Shown piece by piece: positions 8,628-23,446 of a DNA stretch of 64,000 bases (position 1 is the first letter of the stretch; the number at the start of each line of letters is the position of its first letter). The notes under the pieces were generated by a model that searched no databases, was not told the DNA's origin, and was given only the letters and a program-made list of their open reading frames with translations. The stretch comes from Ciona intestinalis (taxonomy: Eukaryota > Chordata > Ascidiacea > Phlebobranchia > Cionidae): positions 3,114,381 to 3,178,380 of the forward strand of contig NC_020175.2 of the NCBI RefSeq assembly GCF_000224145.3. The letters are read 5' to 3'. Both the position numbers and the translations under genes were made by a program.

Positions 8628-11600
8628 TAAAGAGTTTTGGAATTGTAAAAAATAGCTTTAACTGCAATCAATGCGGTTAGAAGTAAAAACATCAGCCGCC
8701 TAAATACGTGACATCTATACAAACATGATGATAAAAAATTGTTTTAGTCTTTGGCACCCAGCACAAACGACGATTGTGTATTTCAAAAGCATTTTGAGCA
8801 GTCAAATACGTTGTATTTAAAAAATATGTTTTTATTTTTTATTTTTAAAAGTAAGGTAAGTTCGAATTAGCGATATCCTGGTCTGGATTTTACAACTATT
8901 TTTTTACTTGAATTTCTGATACAAATGTTTTGTCTAAATCTGTAAATTGCAACAGTTAAAATGGCGCTGACAGACCAGCTGTTGCAACTTCGCAAATAAA
9001 TCGCACCTTGCGAAAACTTTTTAACAAATAATCTAGAAAATAAATTATATAATCGTTATTGCTGTTTAATTAAACAGGTTTGGAATAAATTAAAATTGAT
9101 CAGGAACTGGCAAGCAGAGAAGGGTAAACTGAACACAGAACACGATGACGTAACGAATTCCGTTTGCGCTGTCAAATTCCGAATTACTGGAAATCAAGCT
9201 TGGGTGAAAGGCCATGTCCGCCATAGCTTTGTCAATGTCTCAACGAATCGATTGTTGATCACAAATCGTCGCCAGCGCAATATGAGGCTGTAGAGATAGC
9301 TCAGCATGCGAGTATTGCGTCACAATGGGTCTCGTTCCGCATCATTACACAGGACCAAAACGCGGGTTTGAAATCGAAACGAAAACATCGGATTATGCGA
9401 AAGCACCGCTGGGCATAGAATTTATTTCGTAAGTTCAGGGTTAAAGGTTAAAGTTGTCCTAACCATATGCTGCTAAATGACCTATAAACCAAGCTGTATA
9501 CTTGCTCTTTAACTTAAACCACATCAGCGTTTGAACTGTAAATTAGTAAATTTTGTATTTATTTTGTTGACAAGGAATCTACTGAATACAACATTTTTTT
9601 CGGGCCATTAGGTTGAAAACGAAATTGTGCGTAAACAGTCGTTCTACTCAACTACTGCAAGAAAATATTGTACAGTTGCCAACACTAAAGTAGGTGCTTT
9701 GAAACTGACACGTTTGGAACAGTATTAATAAGCGAACAAAAAGGCTAGGGTTTAATTGAGAAACCGATTTGTACTAATAAACGTTTCACGCTTTTTCCGG
9801 GGTCGGGCAGTTAATCATAAAAATGAGTGACCGCGGCTAAAAAATCGCGACCGGCGCCGGGAGAAAAAGGCATCTGCCAATAACTAAGAAAGTTACAATG
9901 TATAATTTTTTAAACAAACTGAAATTAAGGAAATTCCTGCGTTTTAGTAATTTGTGCAAATTTTATCGCTATTTGGAAGCTAAAATATGTTTGCCAATAT
10001 CCGCAATGCTGGACTTGTTTCCTGCTGTTTACTTAACAAAAATCAATCAGAATTCGTTGTTTAACATAAACCAGTTCCAGGGTTTCTTGTTTTTGGTACA
10101 AACAGTATTATGACGTAACAGTGCCTGGAATCGAAATGAGCCGTGACGTTCTCATGCCAGTTGACCTCGCGACTGTCCACCTGTATTACGTGTCAAAGGC
10201 CTGTTTTCAGGGTCGAATTTGACCAGCGCGTGCAAAGGTATTCAATCATTCGATACGTTTCACAAAAATAAACGTCAATTAATGAGATATCGTATAACCG
10301 CCAATCGCAGATAGAGATTTTCTGTCGAGCCAGGTCGCCCTTGAGCGAACACATCATTGGTGCCGGTTAGAACGCAGATAGAGTTACAACTATGATTGAT
10401 AAAATTCGATAGCTTTCCGTTCAAAATCCAATATTAGGATAAAGGGTACGAACAACGGAAATGTAATTTTCTTAAAGACCTGAGTGCAGAAATGCTTGGC
10501 TTGCGAGATCCCGGCTATGGTTAAGGCTTGGGAATCTGTAATAAGCAACTTCATTTCGTCATGGCGCGTCAAGTGTTATAAATGAGAGGGATTAGGTAGT
10601 GGGATCGCGCGTCTGGTCTGCCTGAGGATTAGGGCCGAGCTGCTCCCTACTGTTGAGTTAGGAAGGGCAGACAATTCGCTCAACTCCTGTATAATTGCTG
10701 GCTGTCGGTAACGTTGAACTTGACAGAGGGACTAGAGCGCCGAAAATTAAGATCGGTGTGCCGTCGGACGGCCCGGGTGGCTTTGCGGAAATCTCGACGA
10801 TAATAAGCTAATTTCGCTGTTTGCACAACACGCTAGGCGGCATCGCCCGCAAGTTTATCAGCGGGCTCCGCTGAGGCTTATATGGGTCCGCTCTATGATT
10901 ATTGATAGCATTTGTAACCGCGAAAAACAAAGAGTCCTGATTGCCCTGTATCGTTGGTTTGTTTAAGCCATGAGTTACCGAGTTACGTGGCATCCAGGAG
11001 CGAATGTCATTACAGCGAGTAATGATAGACGATGAACAGAAACCCAACGTCCCTGGGATATTAAACTTAATCTCAAGCTTCGTAGTTCTACCATAACAGG
11101 CGACGCAAACCTGCTAAACACAGTTTGTTTTAGGTGTCTTTAATTGTACACAACATTTTACCATGAGGTTAAATTTAAAATAAACGACAGCCACGCTGTA
11201 CTTTTTTCGTTAAGGTTAAATTCTTTGCCTTATATAGTTTTACAGCTCGTCGGGTGTTCGGCTGTGCGGCCATTAATTTTGGGACAACGGCTTAAACAGT
11301 GCGTGCTGACAACGTAGTTGTACCTACTCTAATCGTTCGGTTTTGTCAAAACGCACCGTGTGCACACATGCACTTTGCGGTACAGTGCAACCCGACCCAG
11401 CCGAAATCACTGCCTGGTGTTTGCTAATCCCCGGGTTATCGCAGCAATGGGGATACAAACACGCAATCCATCAAGCAATTTCTAACCGCGAGCGATAACA
11501 GGGAGCTTGGGGGCGCCCGGAACAAATGGGGCGCTGAGTTTCGGGGCCAGCTATGCATATACTAAGCGTTGGAATTTTCGAAAATTGGTGCTGGCTTATT

Positions 11601-14600
11601 TTAAGATATTTAGTTAATTTGTAACTGGGTGTTATATTACAAATTAAAATTTTCCGCACATAACACAAAAACCCCTGTACCTCTTTATAAGAATTTACAT
11701 TTTTTTTTTTTTATAAAATATTGTAAAATGGTAGATGTAAAATTACTTTTTTTTAACTTCTAAAAGAAATTTTGAATATTTTACATTGACCTATATTGCT
11801 GTTTTTAAGTAAATAGGGCAGGTAATATAGTAAAAAGTGGTACCGTTTATTGTGGTGCGTTCGGCGTAAACAACATGTACACACGACCCGAGATTCACCC
11901 TACAATACACGTCGACGAACCAAGACGAATGGAAACCGGGCATTTGCAGTGCGCGATGCAAATTAGTGGAAACTAGGACCGCCCGAGTTGACCGAAACTC
12001 CCGTGATTATAGACTTCACAAAAACTTCAAAAAGGCAGCGCCGGAGAACATAGAAGTTTTGATAAGGATACTGCTAGTCCTATTTACCAGTCCAACTCAA
12101 CGTGAGTTACTATTGGGTTGGGACGAGGTGCACACGGTCGAACGACGGCTTTTGCGACTGCTTTCAGAGCCATTTTATGCGGTTGGAGTAAGGGTACTAG
12201 TGACATTGATGGTCATTAAGTCTGTAGTAAGAACTGGTACAGCAGTGCATAGATAGCAGTCACGTGTCGTTTAGTACTGGTTATGTATGGGTATTGTACG
12301 TGATATCAAGTTGACGGAGTTAGAATCATGCCTTTGTGTGAAAAGTGTTTTAGATCAAGGAGATACCGTCATTCAGTGTGTGTATTGTGCGTTAAGTATC
12401 TACACATGGCCAGTACTTCGACGTGTATGGTTTTATAAAGGGGTTCATACGTTCCCGTCACTTACACACTGTGAAACTGGATGCTGAGGTAAGCCTTATT
12501 TGAAGTAGTTCATTGTGTCTAGTGTTTGTTGGATATATAGTTTCAAAGACAGGACACTTTACTTTTTTTCGTATTTTTGGAGCATTTAACGTTAAATGCG
12601 ATCAAAGGGCAAAAATGCATAAGATACTATGAAATATTAATGAATACCGATATGCCTGTATACGAATATTGCTTCTTAAATGTTTGAATTTTATTCCTAG
12701 CAATCTAAATTTAATCCATTTCGTGTAAGTGGCCTGTCCGTTACTGCTGAAACACCTATTTCATGTCAACTGTTTTAAATCGAATTTTATGTGCGAATTG
12801 TTGAGTCAGTAATTAAGCGATATTTAAAATGTAAACTTAAATGTCCCTACTCGCCGTGGCAGCCATTTTCGGCGCATCGGAAAAGCGATCGAGGAATTCC
12901 CAGTAGGCCCGCCTGAAGCCGCTAATCGAATTCCCGCCGATCACTCCGTAAGTTCACCGGCAGATTTAATTACCGGCTAATAGGCCTCTGCCTGTGCGTA
13001 CGCGCGCACAGTCGGCGGAGGCCTCTGGCCGTATTCCTGCCCTAACATGATTAGGGGTGTCCCTATGGATTTTGCTTGATTCCCGATTTTTTTGACGATC
13101 TCGGTATTTTCTCCGTTAATGAAACCGGCATCTAATTCAATTCGCTTTGCCTTGTCGTGTCGTGATGGCCGTGACGAGCATGGCGCAGGAAGCGAGCGAT
13201 TTCCTGGCGACGGCTCAACGCGTATCAATATTTGGACGCGCTAAAACAGCGGCGATATTTCAACCTAGGTTCCTAGGCAGGTCCGTATTGATTTTATAAA
13301 TGACTAATTATTAAAATGTCAGTTTCCAGGGAACGTTGAAAAAGTTGACATTCAAGACGCGTGTCGACCGGTCACTCACTCAAAATAAATCTTATCTTAA
13401 AAAAAGTTGTTTTATTCTTGGCAACAACACGTTAGCGTTTTGGTATTTCGGAAGCGGTGGCTTCGAGGTAATATTCGTTTTTGTGACGTAAGCAATCGGT
13501 TGCTATGAGTTCATTGTTACGTCATAATATCAACCAAGTGGAAGGTCGTGCGTAATAACTTGCAATTATAGTACTTGAAAGTCTGAGAGCCAATCTGAGA
13601 GATAGCCTCGACATCACAAACGCTATTGTCGTCGAACAAAAGACGACTATACAGACACGACGCGTGCTTTGCTTTGAGCATGTATCGGTAACCACTAATA
13701 TTGGACTCCGACTACCGTCGTAGAAAGGCTTATGACGGTAGCTTGTCATTGCTGGGCTAATCCAGGCAGGCAGTAATTAGCCACTGGCCGCGTTCTTTGG
13801 CTGCACCAATCACTATTACTACGTCGTTGGCAATGTACAAGAGTCAAATGGAAGCGGGTGATAGCGGTAGTGCTGTGTACGACCGAGAATGTTACAATTA
13901 CTGCTTTGTTTACCATAGTGCGAAGGTTTTAATTATCGCAGTCGTAGTTTGCCCTTCGCGCGACCCCTACTGCAATAAACGCTCCCATCTCTGCTTATTA
14001 TTCTTGTATCGGTAACGGCGACCGGTCCCAGGCCGGTCCAGGGTTGTAAAACGTCGACGAGTTCGGCGAGGGGCCGTAAATCACTCGATGCGTTGGTTTG
14101 GAGGGAGGAGAGTTACAAGCGCTCTCGGCAGGGTCATCTAAAGGTGAAGCCCGGGTCAGGATCAGGTGGCTCTCCCGAGACGTTCCGGAGGACGCCCCCT
14201 CTCAGCGCGCATTGCACGATCCGCTTTCGCTTCATTAAAGTTTATAGCTCGCTTTATTACGGCGCGTTCGCCTACGCCAAAGGCCATCGATTAAACGTCG
14301 CGAAGAGGTCGGGGTCTTGATCTTGCTCCCCGGTCCAGTGAGCTCCTTTCCCCGCAGATTAATTGCGAATGGCCCGTGCTCGGCCTCAACAGATGCTGCC
14401 GATTAAACTTGATTATTTTTCCGCCCTTAAGCCTAAATTGCGCGAGGATTAATTTCGTTCAATCAATTTGTGGCGATGTCGGCACAGCAGAAGGCGGTGA
14501 TCCGGGCGTAAGTGATCCGCAAATGGGCTGACCTATTTCAAATGGTTAGTTAAGGTTAAAACGAGTCGCGTAATTATGTGAATTGGAAAAAATCCATTTG

Positions 14601-14729
14601 TATTTTAAATGACACAGAAAACTTGTTTACGTTGATGTAGATGCCGTTTTTAAACAAGTAACCCATTGTGCCTAAGTTTGATTAAATAACTTTAATGAAT
14701 GACATAGCATTTTTAAGTCTTTCGTGGCT

Positions 14730-14891
14730 AATATAACTCAAATCTAAAAAAGTGGGTATTTTTGACAAGCAGGGCGATCCAATATTACTTAAATCTAAAA
14801 AAAAACGGGTAAAAAACAGAAATTAGGGTCAAAGGCGATCCAATATTACTCAAATCTCAAAAACGGGTATTTTTGACAAGTAGTGCGATTT
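14730..14891. repeat. Tandem repeat, about 50-bp unit, three imperfect copies
   Basis: Unit landmarks are AATATTACTCAAATCT, an AAAAAACGGGTATTTTTGAC segment and an AAGCAGGGCGATCC end. They recur at about 14729, 14781 and 14839, with the middle copy lacking TTTTTGACAAG and carrying ACAGAAATTAGGGTCAAAG instead. Confidence 0.8.
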
Positions 14892-16387
14892 TGTTAATGA
14901 TAGCAAGTTGTTAACGTAGCTCAACATAAGCACCCGCTTAGAAACATTGGTTCTACTGTTTGGGTTCGCTTATCAATCTGGCCTTCGTGTCGATTTTCGA
15001 GTTTACGTCGAAACTCGAGACTCGTTGCCTCTGCCACGTCATCCGTCGCTAAGCAACCGGAACTGACTGGCCAGGAGGCTTCGCGTTGACCGATCTGTGA
15101 CATAATAATGAAGATGTATCGTCCAAGTGAAAGGGGAGCACGAAAAATGGGATTCGAATTTCAGAGAGAGTTCGTATAAATTGCAGCCGCGAGAGGGCGC
15201 TAAAAGCTAGGGCTAAACGAAGGTCAAACCACGCAACGACAGCGAGGGACGGATTGGTATAAGTTTTATAATAATCTGCAATGCAAAAGTGCACAGAAAT
15301 TAGGGTCAAAGTTGGCATACGGATACGCGCAGGGTTCCGAAGTCTGGAAAGGGGTCGGGGAAATCGGTTCGTGGGAAATGGTCCCGCGGCATAGCCGAGC
15401 AGAAATACAATTGTTTGCAGCGCAATGTACTTTGCCGCGTGACATTTGGGGGCTTATTATTGCGTCACAATGGAAGAGTTCGCTTATTGGTCGTCGCAGT
15501 GTCTCACCGCAGAATGAAGGTTGATTGGTCGATGTTATTCCAAAAGGAACACGATCGTCTGCTTGCTTGGCACGTATCAGGCTTTTCACCTCGTACACCC
15601 CAAGTTGATTTCCACAAATCGTCAAATGCCAGACACGAAAAGCCAAACTTTGGCCTGGACTAAATTCCTGTATCAAGTTGTGCTTTCAGCACTAGTAATT
15701 TACCGACAAGAACTTGTATATCAAAATATGGAGCTGGCCAAAACTGCGTGCCTTTGAAATCTGACTACGCGTCTTACACCTGTTAATATTTCAATTTACT
15801 TGCGATTCTGTATATCGTCTGGTATCGTCGGTTTGAGGTTATGACCTCGCGCAGTCTCGACCTGTAACCGGCTTTCTGATTGGCCGGGAAGCGCTTCCGG
15901 TTACAGCCGGAAATTTTCCCACGTATTGCTTATTGGGAAGGACAAGCATTTGACTTGTACAGCCGCAGTAAAGTACTTCGTACAGAAGACTGCTATTTGG
16001 TCACGTATGCAACTGCTCTTGGAAAGGTCTCACGGCATAGTAGAATACAGTTCAAGTTCATATGTTCAAACCACCATATTTGACCAACTGTTGAATCCAT
16101 TCCACTAAAAACCACGCGATTGAATTTTACTAGGTAGTTGACGTAATTACAGCATACTACAACCAGTGTCCTACTGCCTCGAAAACTGTATACATCTCCC
16201 AGCGTGCAGTCGATAGCGCAAACCTTTCAAAATTTAGCCGGTGTGTCCGCAGCTGAGACCGCAGGCACGAAGCACTTGCAGCCGGGCATCAATCTTCCAA
16301 AGTTGAAAAGTCCACGAGTTCAGTGCCACCATAATCGCAACGTTTGTCCGGCAAGAATACGTAATAGTTGCTTTGACCAGTCCCACA

Positions 16388-16395
16388 TGACGTCA
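16388..16395. promoter_or_regulatory. CRE palindrome within a larger near-palindrome
   Basis: The exact TGACGTCA core is extended to TCCCACATGACGTCATGGGA, which is almost self-complementary over 20 bp. It is a good candidate bZIP site in the Meis upstream interval. Confidence 0.45.
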
Positions 16396-19300
16396 TGGGA
16401 CCGACCTCTTGCCGATTGCTTCCTGTTTTCTGTGTAGATTATGATGTCAACGACAAGGCATTCGGGGCAATTCGTTGCTTCACAATAAACACGATTACGC
16501 GGTGATAGTAAGCAATAGCGGTGTATAGGGCCGGCTGCTACACGCACGTCTGGGAAAACTTCCTGCGAGCGAGTTAAAGCTGGGTCGAACCGCCTAAATC
16601 TCGCTTTTCTGCCCGAAAACTCGAAGGGGGAAAAAGTCGAATGTGGTTCCGCCAGCACCACGGGCTCAAGCAATGTTTTAGCGTGTGACATAGTTGTCTG
16701 TCAACCAACGGAGTAAGACCTGTAGAGTGATACTTTCTCTGGTAGGAGGGAAGACCAGAATTGCTCTGGCTCCAGTTTCCAAAGTTGTAAACTTGATTAA
16801 ATAGCGCTGCCAGGGGTAACCGACGTGAAACGGTCGAAGCAGTTCAGTTTGGAATTGTATTCTACAGCGCGAGTGATGTCAAGATAGTTTGAGTGTGCCG
16901 GTTTCTTGCGGCGGGAAACGTTGGCGTGTTTTCCGCGTGTTAAATCAGATGGTGCGAAGTGACCGGTATTGAAGCGAAATCGGATGCTTATTCAGCTATT
17001 TTAAATCGCCTAGTAATCAAGCCCGGAGCTGGAAAAATACGGCCGAAATTAGCTAGCGCCGCCCAAGGAAATGTCACCGCGCAGAACTGGCATTTATCGA
17101 CGCGCCGGTCGCCATTTTGTACTCGCTGATGGCTGCTGTCAATATGACATCTTGACGTAGACGGAGGCGATTTGTTTGCGTCACTGCGGCTTGGCAAGTA
17201 GGTGCAGCGCGCTGGTAGATCATAATTAGCAAGTGGACGCAAAGGCGGCATTGGAAACAATATTCCCAGGCGTGAAAAGCGAAATATGATGAGACAAATA
17301 TGGCCAGCGTGAAATCGCGCTGTGAGTGCTCTCTCCAGACGTCCAACTTGACGGAATATTTTCAGCGGAGAACAAGTGCAACAGCCAAGGATATACCTCA
17401 GTGGATCGAGTGAAAATTTGCAGGCAATAGAATAGTACAATCAGGTACGCTAACAATGGTTATCAAGCAAAAAGTAGCAATTTTAAAGATTAATCTATGA
17501 GCAACTACTTAAAGTTAAGTTTAAAGTATTATGGCCGTCGAAACTAGATTTAAACAGTATTTTTTTATATAAAAAAGGGACAAAGTGTATGTAAATGATC
17601 AGGATAAATTATGCTGAAGATTGTGGTGGTATAACTGTACTTAACCTTCACCTTGGATGCTTTGAAGCAATAATTTTTGCGCGAGCCTAATCCTGTTAAC
17701 AGTGACCCTATCTTCACTCGCTCTTGTCACGGTTTGCAATCAATCATAAATAAACACGGCACCGATCGGTGTGACAATAGGGAAAGTGACAAACAGATCG
17801 TCGTCGCCCGGCCAGTCAATTATCGAGATTCGACCTAATTGTTTTTGAGTCACACCTGCTGATGTAAGACAATGTAAGAATGGGATTTCCCAAGCGAAGG
17901 AAAGTCCAATGAAAATTGTTTCAAATATTTTGTTTGTTATAGACTGTAATTTATGAGCAATTACAATTTAATACTTAAGTGTTAAATGCGTGCGTTGAAT
18001 AAGCGGACATTTTGAAGAGACTGGGAACGAAATGGCGACTGGGTCCTTGTCTCTTTGGAGGTCAAGGCCAAACATGCTTTTAAATGTAAACTCGATTTAA
18101 ATCAAGTCGGCCACTCCAAGTGTAAAGTAACGGCAACGAAACAGCTTTCGGTATCGATTATAGCTAGCAAGGCGCATTTTCGTCGACAAAGTGTTTCAAA
18201 ATGGGATTGCCAAGTAATTTCGTTATCAATATACCCTGCTGAGAATATTGGTCAATATTGTTCAACGAATCCGGAAAAAATACAATTTCCTATTTTTTTA
18301 TATATCTAATGGCATGCAAAGCCAATCCTTCAAGGGGTGAAGGGAAAATGACTTTTCGTTCAGAAACACGGTGCCGGCAATCGGCATGCAAAAACTTTAT
18401 ACCAGCGTAGGTGCTGCTTAGGTCGGCGTGTTTTTATCACGGCCAATCTTCGCCACACTAATCCGACAGCGACACAAGATACCCATTAAAAGCTCGGCCC
18501 TCACGCGCCCGACGTTTATAATGAACTTGGTATAAGGCGGGCCAAGCTGCACCACCTTGTTGCAAAGGCTGCAGAAAGGTTATGCTGTTGCTCCGCATTC
18601 AGCATTCGCCTTATCTGCTTAATTAACCCAGCTAGCGACAGGGTTGAGATACTCTTTCGCGGATAGCATGCGGTAAGGGCAAGCTTTGCTTTACACGACA
18701 AAGGTATCTAATATTGCGATACCCGACCAGCAGATAAGATTTTCTTGTGGTTTTAACTCGATCAAGGAACTTTTACATTGTTTTCGTTCTCGCTGGCGTG
18801 AAATCGTAAAATGGCAGGCACCTATCGCGCATATATCTGCTTTTCGATGGTTAATTTGTTTTCCAATGTAACGTTTCAAAATAGTAAAGGCAGCTCCAAG
18901 CTCAGGTTGCTGTCACAAACCCTAAGCTTAATAAGCCGGAAATCAAACCGAAAATTCGCAAAAATAAAACCGATTAATAGCAAAATAAGTTAATCAAAAT
19001 AATTAGTTTACCTTCCAAACTGCAGCAGAATTGAGTTTGCGACAGGTCAATTATTGACCTATTGGCCGAAATCGCGACGTTTTTGTGACGTGTTGTGATC
19101 ACTGTGACGTATATGATTGAAATCTGTGGCCAATTGCGGTGGATTTGAACCTCGTTAATGTTACGTCACAAATTCAATCGCGGTCTGCGAGAGAATACGA
19201 ATTAAAAAGGTTGAGATTAAAACGTTTAAATTGCTGGGTGGGGGGAGCCGCAGAAGGGTGCTGGCCACGCGAGTTTCTGAGATGCTAGAGCGGCTGTAAC

Positions 19301-22089
19301 AATCTATTCTTGCATAAGCTGTCGTTCACAGACATAACTTCATTACCTTTGACGGGTAGGCGCGTTTTAATGGTGCCTTGTCGATATATTCCAAAGCCAG
19401 GTCATTAATAACGGAATTTGACGTTAAACGGCGCCGCATATGCCCGAAGTTCTAAACGCTCTGGCAATTATAACTGCACGGAAATTGAATTAGAAATAAA
19501 TCGAAGTTCGATGATCTGACGGGCGCTCTCAAACTCAAATTCGATTTGGATGAATATTCAATACGCAATCGCGACCGAGACGGAAATTGAACGAAAAAGA
19601 ATTGCGCGCTTTCCAGACCCGAGACTTTAATACGTGACGTTTAGAAGAGCACTTGTAGCTGCAGGGTTTTGACAAAGTCTGCCACAAAACGATAAAGATT
19701 TTGTTCCGTAAAAAATGTTTAGGAAATTTAAAGCATATTTTCGGGGTGAGGCTTGAAAGTTGCTGGCACACAATTAACGTAAAATCTTTCGATTGCGATC
19801 GGTACACACGGTTTACATTGCACGATTTCGTAGAAAAAAATTGACAGCCTGCCCAGGTGTATCTGATAGCCAATTTGTATATCTCTTATCACGGTGAAAG
19901 AATGACATTGTCAGCGGCGGTAGGCCAGCTGTAAGAGGCGTGCCGTCCTGTCTCGGAGTCGGACCAAGAAAAACGCTACTTTCATCTAATTTTATCGCCG
20001 CGATCGCCTTGCAAAAATAAAGCTTCACCACTTAGCCTATCTTAACGGCCACCCATACCGAGATAGCATTTAAACAAAACCTAAAAACAGGCGATAACTT
20101 GTTGCGGCCTGATCTCTACTTGTTTACCTGCGTGCACGGCATCTAAAGCGGCATCAAAGAGTTAAACGCTTTGCGGTGTAATTATGTGATGGGCTTTAAA
20201 GATTCTCAATATCTCGGTGGCTTGTGTCAGGTATAGTTGATGTAACAACAATTGCTTGACGCGGCATCTGATACAATATGATGATTTTGACATATCGGCG
20301 GCTTATATCGAATCTTAAGAAGCCCTCGGCAAATTGTTATCATTTTAGGGCGACTTTCGTTAAGTGTGACCTATGGAAAACTAGTAATTAATTTTTCTAT
20401 CTGTATAAGAAATGTAAAATTTTGCCCAAACCGGCTCGGGAACACTGACCGAGAGTTACTTTTGCGCGGCCGTAATTAGGGGGAGGGTTTTCCTTGTGTT
20501 ATCAGAAGAGCTCTCACTTGACCTTCCTATAACCCGGCTGGCTGTATCAAGTGTTTGTCTTGGGTCCTCGCATAGTGGACACATAGCGCCAACGAAACCG
20601 AATTCACACGCGGAGTTTTATTTTTTATAAATCGTAATCGACACATAGCCGCCTTTGGGGCCTGGGATTTGCGAGGGAACAGTGTAATGCAAACACGTAC
20701 AACCTGTTCCGAGTGGACGCAGATTATGAGAGAGAGTAACCGATCGCTCTCCATGAAAACCTGCCACAAAAGAACGGAGATGTGTGACCGAAATCGCCAC
20801 TTCAGTTTGGAGTACCATACACGTTGTGCCACCCACTTGACACCTCAGAAAGCCAGTTATTTGCCCGCTTGTTAGCTCGAAACAGATTTTACAAGGCGTA
20901 CACAACACTTGTTGAACGGATAAGCCGCTATGTCGCGCATGTGCAGAAACAACATTTTGTAACCACTAATCACACACAAATTATGCATTAGAGCAGTTTT
21001 AATCTCGTAATTTCTATTCGGCGAAAATATGCATTTGCCAAAGACTTTGTTTTTTACTTTGACCGCTACCACTGTCTTTTGTAATACGAATTCTAAATCT
21101 TTAAAAGCAATACCGCAAACTCTTTGCGGTCGTTAGGTGCCGCTCATGGTTAAAACGCAGGCCTCTCGCAGTTGGAACAAAACCCTACAGGCAAATTTTA
21201 TATCTATTTTTCGCGAAAACGATCGACTTTGCGGTACGTACATGAATGAGGTCGCTAAAATTTTAGGAAATGGCTTGTGTGTTTGTTGTTTCGGGCATTA
21301 GCTTTTGCTGGTGCGGACGAGCGAAGAATTTCGAATGAGAACAGATTTAACACGCTGTGATTCGCATGCCGAAGTGTAAGATTACTGATATGCGGGTTGG
21401 CCCTTGACCTTTGCTACTATCTCCATCTTCAGAGGGTCGCCATATTTGGAGTCTGTTCGCTATAATTAAGCTCGGGAACAACGGTCTCAAAGCAGTTTCA
21501 AAATTTCGGGGCAACAGTGACGCGTCTCGTAAACAAGAATGCATGCGATTTGGAGAAACTAGTTTGCATTTCTAAAAATTGTGTAAACGGGTGACATTTC
21601 AATTGAAGTCGTTACTAGATACCGATCGAGTCTGATCTTCGAAGAAAACTTGTCTCTGAATTCGACGCACGTTTCCCTATATTGTCATGCTACGACAATC
21701 GCCGTCCGTTTCCACCGCTTTCGAAGAAAATCCAACAGTTTCCATCCTAGTTTCGGAAACGGTGGGCTAACAGGGCGGAGCGGGGCGCATTATAGGATGC
21801 AGTCGTATATCATTTCTTTCGTTGGAAAAGGGAAACGTTAATTAAGCTTTCCTGCTTTCTCGTGGAAGAAAAATGCCTCCACACGAGGGGCGACTAATCA
21901 TGCTTATGCGTCAGGTAACCTCGCTTATCGGCGCACAAAGATATATCTCTTCTTGATACTTAAGATTAAAGTGGATTAGATTGTTTTGCAATCTGTATAA
22001 ACCCAGCTGTGGAGTTTGCTAGTTGAATCGGACATAAAAGTTTTACTATTGGGTCGTGCCATTTATTTTTCTTCACTTGTTAAATATAT

Positions 22090-22271
22090 CAGGTTGGGGG
22101 ACACCTTTTATTCTATTTCCCCTGCCATTTGGTAGTAAACAAAGTATAGTTATAGATTTATAAAACCGTATTCCCACGACTCCCATAGGCGTTTTTTAAT
22201 TGTCTAGAACACCTTTAGGATATTTGGATAATATCTGCTAAAGGTGTCCTGTCTTCCCCCATCCTACTATA
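22090..22271 (+). mobile_element. MITE copy 8
   Basis: The left terminus is shortened (CAGGTTGGGGGACACC, missing the AAGATGG part). The right terminus is complete (GTCTTCCCCCATCCTACTAT). Confidence 0.88.
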
Positions 22272-23253
22272 TCTTATGTTAGACTTGAAATTGTTAATTA
22301 CATTAACGGGTACGTAAACCGACACAACATATGCGCTATGATTCCTATGTCAGTACACTACAGCCTTAACGAGCGCGTGAATGCATGTGAATTAGGGTCG
22401 GTACTCCTGACAGTCTGCTCTTCGGATTTCTGCCTTGGAATGCACATGAAGCCCATAGCAAAAGCTTTTGATTGAAATGAGAGAACAGTGACAAGTGCAC
22501 AATAGAAGGAAGCAATTCAAACGCATAGAAATGCTGGCACGTTTTCCTCCAGCAGGCCAGGTCATCCATAACTTACTATTCATACGCCTGGCGTCGGGCG
22601 AGCGACTTTAACGTCGCATCGTGTAGCGGTTCCAATCGTCACTCAAACTGTCATTACGTTTCCTGGTTCGAAGTTTCAATGGGCACAACAGTCGTTGGAT
22701 TCATTCGCGTGGCTTCGAGCCTTGTTTTAGATTTCCGAAGAAGGAGTGTCTCGATTTACAATAGCGATTGTTGCGCGTTTCTTCAACACAATCTTACGCT
22801 GCACGAGCCAAAGGGTGCTTCGAAGTAAATGAATCAGCATTGGCGACTTTCTGGGAAACGCAATGTTTCAACAAAAGTTTTGTTTTTTACTCACTGCAGT
22901 GAACGGGCTAACAGTTTAAAAAATTCCTTTTTATAAAGAAAAATCGTGCGTCAAAATGTAAAAGAACATAGGGATTTCACCACACAGTTTCCAAGTCTGC
23001 ACAGCCAGACAAAACGTAACAGAGAATACCGGACCGAGGCGGTGATGGCGCATAAATAGAACAAACGTGACTAAAATCAGACACACATGCTTCGTAGTGT
23101 GTCTTTGAACCTGGCTTGCATTTTAAAAATGTTTCCGTGCCAACGTCTACATTATTGATAACTAAGATCGTGTTTTGGTGACCCGGCGGTTTATTTAGGA
23201 GTAAAATACAGCGCTGTAATCCTAATACAGCTTTGAACCATTCAGTTTTATGT
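22272..23253. other. Non-coding, nothing recognised
   Basis: Only short frames without family features. AATTAGGGTC at 22390-22399 matches the core of a short dispersed word seen at 14821, 15298 and 44389. Confidence 0.5.
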
Positions 23254-23446
23254 TGTAGATTGGGGAAAGATGGGACAACTTCAGTATAATATCCAAATAT
23301 CCTGATCGTGTTTTAAACATTTAACAACAGTATTTGGGAATCCTGAAAAAACGGTTTTATAATTCTTTGAATGTTCTTTGTTTACTACCAAATGGTAAGT
23401 GAAAACAGAATGAAAAAGTGCTCTATCTTCCCCCACCCTACTATAT
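23254..23446 (-). mobile_element. MITE copy 9
   Basis: Starts TAGATTGGGGAAAGATGGGA and ends TATCTTCCCCCACCCTACTA, with the interior AAACATTTAACAACAG..TTTACTACCAAATGG. Confidence 0.9.

Larger units (their letters stand above)
8628..22089. other. Long MITE-free non-coding interval upstream of Meis
   Basis: No open frame here shows codon structure, splice pattern or family motifs. Visible content: AAAATGGCG words (8958-8966, 17110-17118 as complement), a CRE palindrome (16388-16395), many one-mismatch relatives such as TTACGTCA and GCGTCACAATGG, a tandem repeat at 14730-14891, and a 19-bp dispersed word at 14816 and 15293. GC content is locally high at 12.8-14.5 and 15-17.4 kb. It is probably cis-regulatory DNA, an inference from position next to a developmental gene and from the absence of insertions. 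Confidence 0.55.

Noticed and set aside
9285..9345. TAGCTCAGCATGCGAGT resembling a tRNA D-arm
   Set aside because: A four-pair D-stem can be drawn but no acceptor or anticodon stem fits and the B box is poor.
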